Positions 7,772 through 14,493 of a DNA stretch of 39,012 nt are shown piece after piece. The notes under the pieces were generated by a model. The model was not told the origin of the DNA and did not search any database. It saw only the letters and a list, made by a program, of their open reading frames with translations. A program made the position numbers and the translations under genes. Origin of the DNA: a virus; the IMG/VR virus record IMGVR_UViG_3300033148_003855, positions 1 through 39,012 of that record; one strand, 5' to 3'. The first letter of the stretch is position 1. Each line of letters begins with the position of its first letter.

Positions 7772-8637
7772 TTTATTTTGATCATACTACTGGGGGGAAG
7801 CATAGAATTGATACTCTTGCTGAGGCTATGGGTTTGCAGAGAATCAGGGTGTTTGATGACAGTAGGTTTGGTGAGAATGATATTTGTTTTTGTGAGGGGT
7901 TGAATTTAAATGCTATCGCTTCCAGCCAAACGGGGAAAGGCAAGGTTGTTTTGAGATTAAATGCCATGGAGTTATACAAAGGGACTGGAATAGATAGAAT
8001 TAACTGGGGGAATGTCAAGGCGTTATTTGTGCATGGCCAACACTTAAAAGATTATTTTTTGGAAATTCATAAAAAGCTACCTGCGGATAAAATTCACGCT
8101 ACTGGATTGATAATTGATTTAGATAAGTTTAAGTTTTCAGAGCATGGGGGTAAGAAAATAGCTGTTAATAGTGAGGTTCATTGGCGAAAGGGGGTACAGA
8201 GAATACCTGATTTATTAGAGAGACTACCTGCGGAGTATGAGATTTATCACATAGGCCAGATTATTAATTACGACGCCATGAATTATGTTAATTGGAGACT
8301 GAAGGAACTGGGGCTGGAGGATAGATACCACTATCAGGGGACAACAAAAGACGTTGTGGGGTGGTTAAGGGATAAAGACTATATCTTTCACCCATCGGGG
8401 ACTGAGGGCTGTCCTAGAGCCGTAGGTGAAGCCATGGCGGTTGGTTTGATACCTGTTGTTTTTAATTACAGAGGGGCTACAAATCAACAGCCTTATGCGT
8501 GGGAGACTATCGGTAAGGCTGTTGAAAGTATCTTGAGGCCTACCATAACTCCCCAAGAGTGTCGCCAATGGGTGGTTGATCATTATTCTAAGGAAGTGGT
8601 TGTTAAAAAGTTTAATGATGTTTTATGTACAATTTAG
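7759..8637 (+). CDS. Glycosyltransferase, GT4-like
   Basis: A 292-residue GT-B protein that starts 13 bases before the previous stop. It shows the GT4 donor-site pattern FHPSGTEGCPRAVGEAMAVG followed by LIPVVFNYRGA, and a strand-turn NSEVHWRKGVQRIPDLLERL at the beginning of the C-terminal domain. The N-terminal half is short (KIVYFDHTTGGKHRIDTL). It is similar in size and plan to the 2037, 9771 and 10733 genes, suggesting duplication and divergence inside the island. Confidence 0.78.
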   Translation: MRKIVYFDHTTGGKHRIDTLAEAMGLQRIRVFDDSRFGENDICFCEGLNLNAIASSQTGKGKVVLRLNAMELYKGTGIDRINWGNVKALFVHGQHLKDYFLEIHKKLPADKIHATGLIIDLDKFKFSEHGGKKIAVNSEVHWRKGVQRIPDLLERLPAEYEIYHIGQIINYDAMNYVNWRLKELGLEDRYHYQGTTKDVVGWLRDKDYIFHPSGTEGCPRAVGEAMAVGLIPVVFNYRGATNQQPYAWETIGKAVESILRPTITPQECRQWVVDHYSKEVVVKKFNDVLCTI

Positions 8638-9731
8638 ACCATATCAAATATAAGTTTGACGAAGGTAGGGGGAAAGTTCCGCCAGAGATTAGGGGGAAGT
8701 GTTGTTTTATTTTAACTGAAGGAATAGATAAAATTAGGAAAGATTTTGGTAGACCGAAAGCTGTTTTGAAAGTATTTTTCACCGAAGAAACCACTACTTG
8801 GGGTGATCCAGATTGGGGTGGGTACGGATTAGATAGAAATAGAGAAATAGGCAGGGTAAGCACATTACGTGAGGCAACAATTATTCAGAATTTAGCTTGG
8901 ATGAATGGTCATGCTCCTAGAATTTATGGGCTGGTGAAGGTTGAAAGAAACGGAAAAATTTATCCAGCTCAAGTCACTGAGTTTATAGATGGTGAAATTG
9001 GGATGAGAGGTGTTGTCAAGAAGTTGGAGGAGATAGAAACTCCGTTAGTTAAGTTTGGAGTTAGGACTTGTCATAATAACTTAGTTAGCCAGAGGGATTT
9101 CATTGACGGGAAGTTGATTGACTTTCAAGGGTTTACTTTTAGAAACGGTGCCAAAGAGAAGATTGTGGCATATATTAGAGAGACGGGGAAATATGGTAAG
9201 GCTCACTATCAGTCTATTCCTGAATTGGGTGTGAGTGCCAAACCTAGAGACACGGAGAAAAGAATTAAAACAATGGGCTTAGACAAGGTAGACTTCAAGG
9301 GAAAGAATGTTTTAGACATAGGGTGTAATTCTGGGGTGTTTTGCAATTACGCCTCTAAGAGAGGCGCTAAGAGGGTGCTAGGTGTAGATATGCCGAACAA
9401 TGTAAAGGCGGCGCAAGTCTTGGCGTTTTATCTGGGTTATCATAATAACGATTATTTGCCGTTTGATTTAAGTGTTGGGCAACCCCCCGTGGATTTTGAT
9501 ATTGATATTACTCTTTTTTTATCAATGGTTTGTCATATTGGATTGCCTGATTGGATAGGTGAGATAACGAAGGAATTATTGGTGATGGAGGAGAACGCTA
9601 GGGGGAGCAAATACGTTACTGACAAATGGTGCAAAGAACTGTTAAAATGGTTTAATGATGTTTATATCTTTGGGTACACTAATGACCATAATAAAAATTT
9701 TCCCAAACCAGTAATATGGGCGAAAAAGTAA
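8625..9731 (+). CDS. Kinase-like domain fused to a SAM methyltransferase
   Basis: A 368-residue two-part protein. Residues 1 to about 185 resemble a minimal protein-kinase-like fold of the LPS-kinase or aminoglycoside-phosphotransferase kind: AVLKVFF with Lys49, LREATIIQN with Glu83, HNNL (150-153) at the catalytic-loop position and LIDFQGF (164-170) at the DFG position. The usual catalytic Asp of HGD is replaced by Asn, so activity is uncertain. From about 220, KNVLDIGCNSGVFCNYA and RVLGVDM form a class I methyltransferase. The pairing suggests modification of one glycan substrate by phosphorylation and methylation, which is inference. It overlaps the upstream gene by 13 bases. Confidence 0.68.
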   Translation: MYNLDHIKYKFDEGRGKVPPEIRGKCCFILTEGIDKIRKDFGRPKAVLKVFFTEETTTWGDPDWGGYGLDRNREIGRVSTLREATIIQNLAWMNGHAPRIYGLVKVERNGKIYPAQVTEFIDGEIGMRGVVKKLEEIETPLVKFGVRTCHNNLVSQRDFIDGKLIDFQGFTFRNGAKEKIVAYIRETGKYGKAHYQSIPELGVSAKPRDTEKRIKTMGLDKVDFKGKNVLDIGCNSGVFCNYASKRGAKRVLGVDMPNNVKAAQVLAFYLGYHNNDYLPFDLSVGQPPVDFDIDITLFLSMVCHIGLPDWIGEITKELLVMEENARGSKYVTDKWCKELLKWFNDVYIFGYTNDHNKNFPKPVIWAKK

Positions 9732-9756
9732 ATATTTCCTATCTACAAGTTATTAT

Positions 9757-9763
9757 AAGGAGG
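9757..9763 (+). promoter_or_regulatory. Strong Shine-Dalgarno site
   Basis: AAGGAGG lies 7 bases before the ATG at 9771. It is one of the strongest ribosome-binding sites in the window and follows the only sizeable gap (about 40 bases) in the second half of the island. It fixes the start of the next glycosyltransferase and shows that the host ribosome uses a conventional anti-Shine-Dalgarno sequence. Confidence 0.85.
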
Positions 9764-9770
9764 AATAGCC

Positions 9771-10736
9771 ATGGGCAAATCTAAATTACGCCAAGGGTAT
9801 CGGGTAATTGGAATCCCATGGCATGTCGGCCACCAGTATGAAATTGCCAATATGTCTTTTATTGAGCAGTATGATTTGCTTATAAATCCTTATAGAAAGT
9901 GGGGGACTAAATCCAGACCATTTCCTGATAAGTGTAATTGGGTAACTCATTATGAACCAGGGAAATATGATTTTGCTATTCTTCATTTAGATCAACAGTG
10001 TGTTAATTCACGTGTAGGTAAAGGGGAATTATATAAGCAGGTCAATGAGGTTATTCAGGATATTCCCAAAATTGTTATTAATCACATGACCCCACTACAT
10101 GACAGTTTGCCTGATGATGAGGTAATTAAAAGAGTAAAAGAATTGGTTGGCAAGAATTTTATGATTGTTAACACCTATGAAGCCAGAAAAATGTGGGGAT
10201 GGGGACATACGATTATTCATGGAATGAATGTAGATGACTGGAGGTCTAACCCCAAAGAACCTAGGGCTACCATTTATGTTTCACCTGCTGGAATGGACAA
10301 GGCTTATAGAAGAGAGATTTTAAGAAATACAGTCAATTTGTTAAATGAATGGGGTTTTAAATTTTACTGGATTGGGATTGATGTTAAGTTTTCTAAATTT
10401 AATGAATATAGAGACTGGTTGAGTAGAAGCCTTGTGTATCTTAATTTAACCCATCAATCGCCACGACCTAGAGCAAGAACCGAAGCCATGTTGTCTGGAT
10501 GTTGTATTGTTACCAATAAACATCAAGATGCCGATACCTATATCAAAGACGGGATTAATGGATTTTTGGTTGATGAAGATCCTGTACAGATAGCCACATT
10601 AGTATCTGAATTATTGACTAGTCGTACCAGAGAGGCATTAAGGGTTGGAAAAGCTGGTAGAGAATTTGCCCGTAAAGAATTTAGTAGAGAGAATTTTGAA
10701 AAACAGTGGTTGGAAGTTATAAAGGAAGTATTATGA
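9771..10736 (+). CDS. Glycosyltransferase, GT4-like
   Basis: A 321-residue protein with a canonical ribosome-binding site. The N-terminal part (GIPWHVGHQYEIANM) differs from its neighbours, and an ATIYVSPAGMDKAYRREIL strand-helix starts the donor domain. The C-terminal half has PRPRARTEAMLSGCCIVTNK and DTYIKDGINGFLVDEDPVQIA, the GT4 signature followed by the typical nucleotide-sugar loop and final helix. There are no membrane segments. Acceptor is unknown. The stop overlaps the next ATG (ATGA). Confidence 0.8.
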   Translation: MGKSKLRQGYRVIGIPWHVGHQYEIANMSFIEQYDLLINPYRKWGTKSRPFPDKCNWVTHYEPGKYDFAILHLDQQCVNSRVGKGELYKQVNEVIQDIPKIVINHMTPLHDSLPDDEVIKRVKELVGKNFMIVNTYEARKMWGWGHTIIHGMNVDDWRSNPKEPRATIYVSPAGMDKAYRREILRNTVNLLNEWGFKFYWIGIDVKFSKFNEYRDWLSRSLVYLNLTHQSPRPRARTEAMLSGCCIVTNKHQDADTYIKDGINGFLVDEDPVQIATLVSELLTSRTREALRVGKAGREFARKEFSRENFEKQWLEVIKEVL

Positions 10737-11572
10737 AAGTAGGGCTAATTAGCATGCAATTTTATGACAACCGTCCAAAGGGTTCTGTTGGTAGTTCTAG
10801 GATTAGGGGTGATTGGATTGCTAAATACTGGGATGAGTGTGAATTGTATTCTACTGGCAAGAGGTATGACGTGCTTATATTTCAAAAAGCCTATTGGGAG
10901 GAGATGGTTAAGAGGTTCAAGGGGATTAAAGTTTTCGACGCCTGCGATCCTGATTGGCTGGAACATAGGCCAGTTATTGAGGTTATCCGAAATTGTGACG
11001 GGGTGGTCACCTCATCTGAGGCGTTGGCCAAACAAATCCGAAAATTTGATATAGGAGGGAAACCTGTTATGTGTATTCCTGATAGAGTGGATTTGGAGTG
11101 GTCTAAACCTGTTCATGGGGTACACACTGGAGAGGCTAAGAGTTGTGTTTATTTTGGCTATTCGGGCAACGCTAGGGTTGTGCTGGATTCGGCGATTGAT
11201 TCATTGAGGAAGTATGGTATTGAGTTGACGGTTATTAGTGACCAGCCATATCATTCGGCAGATCATTTTGTTAGGTATGACGTTGAAACCGTGAATGAGG
11301 AGATAGTTAATCATGATTTTGTTTTGTTACCGCCAGCACCATCTAATAATTATCGGTTTAAGTTTAAGAGCAATAACAAGACCATACAATCAAAAGCACT
11401 TGGAATGCCCGTAGTACATCGGGGGGACGATTTAAAAAAATATATGAGTGGTAAAGAAAGAGAAAAAGCCAGAAAACAAGGATTAGAGGAAGTTAAAAAA
11501 CTGTGGGATGTGCGACTAAGTGTCGTTGCCTACAAAAAATTTATTAAACGGCTTATTGACAAAAGGCGTTAA
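10733..11572 (+). CDS. Glycosyltransferase-like protein
   Basis: ATG 10733 overlaps the previous TGA and gives 279 residues; an alternative in-frame start at 10706 is unlikely because it lies deep in the upstream gene. The N-terminus (MKVGLISMQFYDNRPKGSVGSSRIRGDWIAKYW) is typical of the acceptor domain of GT4-like enzymes that open with a strand and an S-S-R/RG loop. FDACDPDWLEH and DGVVTSSEALAKQIRKF match the middle of such proteins. The C-terminal signature is weak (SKALGMPVVHRGDD). It closes the island. Confidence 0.65.
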   Translation: MKVGLISMQFYDNRPKGSVGSSRIRGDWIAKYWDECELYSTGKRYDVLIFQKAYWEEMVKRFKGIKVFDACDPDWLEHRPVIEVIRNCDGVVTSSEALAKQIRKFDIGGKPVMCIPDRVDLEWSKPVHGVHTGEAKSCVYFGYSGNARVVLDSAIDSLRKYGIELTVISDQPYHSADHFVRYDVETVNEEIVNHDFVLLPPAPSNNYRFKFKSNNKTIQSKALGMPVVHRGDDLKKYMSGKEREKARKQGLEEVKKLWDVRLSVVAYKKFIKRLIDKRR

Positions 11573-11591
11573 AGAGTGGTATAGTATAAAT
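11556..11591 (+). promoter_or_regulatory. Sigma70-type promoter, leaderless spacing
   Basis: TTGACA (11556-11561), 18 bases, then TATAGT (11580-11585), and only 6 bases before the ATG at 11592. A transcript starting about 7 bases after the -10 would begin at the start codon. The promoter lies within the last codons of the glycosyltransferase and would drive the HNH endonuclease independently of the island. Confidence 0.65.
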
Positions 11592-12218
11592 ATGTTAAGC
11601 GGAAGATTGTCAAATGGGAGGTTTGCTAAGGGGCATCCTGACTATAGAACGGGAGAGAGCCTTAAAAAGCTTTCTGAGACATTGAAAAGGAGATGGGCTA
11701 ATGGAGAGATAAAGTGCCCATTTAAAGGAAAAGAAATTCCTCATCTTAAAAAATATCAATTTAGCAATGGTCATATTCCTTGGAATAAGGGGTTAAGTGG
11801 CTATAAGAGAGATTCAAGTTATTTAAACGATCCTGATTTTAAGAAGAGGCATTCAAGGGCCATCTCTAAAGCTACAACAGGAATGATACGGTTATATAAA
11901 AGGGGGGTAAATAGTAATTTTTGGAAGGGCGGAGTAAGTAAATTATCAGATAGAATAAGAAGGCATACTAAATATAAAAGGTGGAGAGATAGTGTTTTTG
12001 GGCGTGATAATTATACTTGCCAGAAATGTGGTAAAAGAGGAGGATATCTGGAGGCGCATCATATTAAGCCGTTTTTCCAAATGCTTGAAGAGAATAATAT
12101 CAAGACCTTAGATGATGCGTTGACGTGTGGGGAATTGTGGAATGTAGATAATGGGATTACTTTGTGTTTGGATTGTCATCATAGAAATGGCAGGTCTAAT
12201 AAAGCAATAAAAAATTAG
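11592..12218 (+). CDS. NUMOD3-HNH homing-type endonuclease
   Basis: A 208-residue protein from ATG 11592. An in-frame upstream start (11520) is disfavoured because the promoter lies between. The N-terminal region has NUMOD3-like DNA-binding repeats (GHPDYRTGESLKKLSETLK near 14-32 and FKKRHSRAISKATTGMI near 83-99). The HNH domain has CQKC (143-146), EAHHIKPF (154-161), WNVDNGITL (183-191) and CLDCHH (192-197), covering the zinc ligands and catalytic His. Such freestanding enzymes spread by cutting phage genomes lacking them. It sits between the glycan island and the terminase genes. Confidence 0.9.
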   Translation: MLSGRLSNGRFAKGHPDYRTGESLKKLSETLKRRWANGEIKCPFKGKEIPHLKKYQFSNGHIPWNKGLSGYKRDSSYLNDPDFKKRHSRAISKATTGMIRLYKRGVNSNFWKGGVSKLSDRIRRHTKYKRWRDSVFGRDNYTCQKCGKRGGYLEAHHIKPFFQMLEENNIKTLDDALTCGELWNVDNGITLCLDCHHRNGRSNKAIKN

Positions 12219-12256
12219 TGTAGACGATTGGAAATTATTTATTAAAAAACTACAAG

Positions 12257-12517
12257 ATGGAAAAAAGGGTTAAGAGACCAAAAGGTATAAATTGGGGCTG
12301 GGATGTTAGACCAGACGGTACTATGCTTGATCCACAAGAGGTTGTTAAGATAGCCAGAGACGGACAAGAGGCAATAGCCTTGATTGAAGCAATGGGAGAT
12401 GTCCTTAAAAGACCTATTTGTATTAGATGTGGTCGGAGAATGAACCTTAAGGGTGATAGGTGGGAATGTCCCAATGGAGATTATACGATTAGCTCATCGT
12501 TAATAAGGAGAAAATGA
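12257..12517 (+). CDS. Small zinc-ribbon protein, 86 aa
   Basis: An 86-residue protein with a C-terminal zinc-ribbon-like segment: CIRCGRRMNLKGDRWECPNGDY, giving CxxC and one further Cys with a nearby Asn-Gly turn. The N-terminal half (RPKGINWGWDVRPDGTMLDPQEVV) is of unknown kind. ATG 12257 has no strong Shine-Dalgarno site. The stop overlaps the small ORF at 12514. Its place just before the terminase gene suggests a late or packaging-linked accessory role, but no family was recognised. Confidence 0.55.
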   Translation: MEKRVKRPKGINWGWDVRPDGTMLDPQEVVKIARDGQEAIALIEAMGDVLKRPICIRCGRRMNLKGDRWECPNGDYTISSSLIRRK

Positions 12518-12600
12518 CTATATCAAACAGTATCAATAATAATGTCTTTTCGGTAGGGGAGTGGTATTACAGGCTTAAAATAGAGGGACATGGCAAATAG
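12514..12600 (+). CDS. Small ORF, 28 aa
   Basis: ATG 12514 overlaps the TGA of the zinc-ribbon gene and is preceded by AAGGAG at 12505-12510. The product MTISNSINNNVFSVGEWYYR is 28 residues, with no membrane segment or recognised domain. The ribosome-binding site and overlap support translation; the function is unknown. Confidence 0.4.
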   Translation: MTISNSINNNVFSVGEWYYRLKIEGHGK

Positions 12601-12655
12601 GGGAGGGGACTACTTGCAGTTAATAATGCGGTAATAATAAATGTTAAGATAACTT

Positions 12656-13156
12656 ATGGGAAGACCAACAAAATATAAACCAGAATATTGTAAAACAATA
12701 ATAGAGTACTTTGATGTACCTGCCAGTTTTGAGACTCCAGTTGAAAAACAAAACAAAGATGGCACGGTAGAAACAAGTGTTAAATTTATTCCATCCGACT
12801 TGCCACTATTAAGTGGTTTTGCTGCAAGTATAGGTGTTTGTAGAGATACTGTTTATGAATGGGCCACTGGTAGGGACAAAGATGGAGAACTAAAACATCC
12901 TGATTTTTCCTACGCCTTAAAAATGGCTAAAGATTTACAAGAGAAACTGTTAGTTACTAATGCCATGAAGGGTTTGTATAATTCTACCTTTGCAATATTT
13001 ACGGCTAAGAATATATTGGGATGGAGAGACAAAAGAGAGGTTGAGAGTATTCACTCCGGTGAGGTGAGATTCAATATTAGCGATTTGGTTAAAAAAGCAA
13101 AAGATGAATTATCAAAAGAAAGCCAAGACAATAATCAAGGCGATTCAGAGCTTTAA
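12656..13156 (+). CDS. terS: Terminase small subunit
   Basis: A 166-residue protein with a start (MGRPTKYKPEYC) typical of phage small terminase subunits, which often open with this GRPTKY motif. A helix-turn-helix region (LSGFAASIGVCRDTVYEWATG) follows and recognises the packaging site. The middle (ALKMAKDLQEKLLVTNAMKGLYN and AIFTAKNILGWRDK) is the oligomerisation helix region, and the C-terminus is acidic. It pairs with the large subunit directly downstream, with a 53-base overlap in another frame. A TAAGAT -10-like hexamer ends 5 bases before the ATG; no good -35 was seen. Confidence 0.88.
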   Translation: MGRPTKYKPEYCKTIIEYFDVPASFETPVEKQNKDGTVETSVKFIPSDLPLLSGFAASIGVCRDTVYEWATGRDKDGELKHPDFSYALKMAKDLQEKLLVTNAMKGLYNSTFAIFTAKNILGWRDKREVESIHSGEVRFNISDLVKKAKDELSKESQDNNQGDSEL

Positions 13157-14489
13157 TTACTTTATATTTAATATATTCAGTTTAAGTTTTGACAATTTTG
13201 TGGGTGGTGAGTTTCCTGCCAAGACAGCTAACTTCTTACAGAATCATTTAAAAACTTGTCGGGTATCAGCCAAAGATCATTTTAAGTCTACTTCTTTATA
13301 TGCATATGTGATGTGGGATTTGTTAAGGAAAGCGGATAGCAAGTTTGATATGGAGGCTCATTATTTCTCATACAAGGGGGAGATGGCCAGTTATCATATA
13401 GGCAAGATTAAAGATTTAATTAAACTGAATCCTTATTACGAAGACTTAATTGATCTGAAAACTACCGCCGAAGGAATTATCAAATATCGATGGAAAGGTA
13501 AAGAGGCTAATTTTACATTACACCCACAGGGATTATTAGGGTTTAAGAGAGGATTACATTGTGGTTGGGGGGTGTTTGTGGATGATCCGTTTCAAGACCC
13601 TGCCAATAAGTTAGACCCCAAAATCATTCACACTGTTAATTATGTAATGAAAACGCAGATATTGGACATCCCCAACAAAGGGGCGTTCCTGCATATAGTC
13701 GGAACTCCACAGACTAAGGACGACTTCTTTTTTGATAAGAAGTTTTTGGGGAGATTTGAGAGCAGGATATTGCCTGCCGTTGTCAACGCTAAAACTAAAG
13801 AAGTGTTATGGCCAGAGCATTTTGACTATAAGGAACTAATGAAACGGAGAGAAGAACGTGGAGAGAGGGTGTTTAATCAAGAGTATCTTTGCTCACCTGT
13901 TTATTCTGAAAATTCATTCTTTAGTGATGATCAGGTTACCAAGATGATGTTTGATATTTTGAATTATCCATTTAATAAAAAGCGTGAAAATCCGAAGGAG
14001 TATGACATTATTGGCGGATGGGATTTAGGGAAACACAGACATCCTGCCCATTTCTCTGTATTTGAAGTTAGGGGCGACAAGGAAACAGGTGACTGGACAC
14101 AGATACACCAGCACTTCTTTGACAAGGTAGATTACAAAGATCAAATTGCTTATTGTGATATTGCCATTGATAGTTTTGGGATTGACAGACTTTATTATGA
14201 CAATACTAGAGGAGAGATTGAGGTAATAGAGGAAACCGGCAATTTAAAACCCGAATATAGACCTGTTAATTTGGGTCTTAAAAAGAAAAATGGATTGGCG
14301 ACTGAGTTTGATAAAAAGAAAACAACTGGTAAGATTAAGTTGATTGCTGATGATAGGCAAAAGCGGTCGATATTGGCGGTACAGAATGATTTGAAAGCCA
14401 TTGAAACCGTTGATGGCCATGGTGACGCATTTTGGAGTATTGCGTTGGCTATGGAATACTTATTAGAGCCTAGAATTAGTGTATACTAA
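13104..14489 (+). CDS. terL: Terminase large subunit
   Basis: A 461-residue packaging motor protein. The ATPase domain has an atypical Walker A (CRVSAKDHFKSTS, residues 52-64), keeping the Lys-Ser-Thr of PRDHGKS-type terminases but with Phe in place of the last Gly. The Walker B VFVDD is at 157-161. The C-terminal RNase H-like nuclease is marked by IIGGWDLGKHRHPAHF (near 303-318) and by DGHGDAFWSIALA (near 436), which supply the metal-binding acids. Length is normal. The first 20 or so residues overlap terS, so the real start may be slightly later. Confidence 0.92.
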   Translation: MNYQKKAKTIIKAIQSFNYFIFNIFSLSFDNFVGGEFPAKTANFLQNHLKTCRVSAKDHFKSTSLYAYVMWDLLRKADSKFDMEAHYFSYKGEMASYHIGKIKDLIKLNPYYEDLIDLKTTAEGIIKYRWKGKEANFTLHPQGLLGFKRGLHCGWGVFVDDPFQDPANKLDPKIIHTVNYVMKTQILDIPNKGAFLHIVGTPQTKDDFFFDKKFLGRFESRILPAVVNAKTKEVLWPEHFDYKELMKRREERGERVFNQEYLCSPVYSENSFFSDDQVTKMMFDILNYPFNKKRENPKEYDIIGGWDLGKHRHPAHFSVFEVRGDKETGDWTQIHQHFFDKVDYKDQIAYCDIAIDSFGIDRLYYDNTRGEIEVIEETGNLKPEYRPVNLGLKKKNGLATEFDKKKTTGKIKLIADDRQKRSILAVQNDLKAIETVDGHGDAFWSIALAMEYLLEPRISVY

Positions 14490-14493
14490 ATAA

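Noticed and set aside
10706-10736. Earlier start for the glycosyltransferase-like gene
   Set aside because: It would lie within the end of the previous gene in another frame; ATG 10733 overlaps the previous stop and begins the conserved N-terminus.
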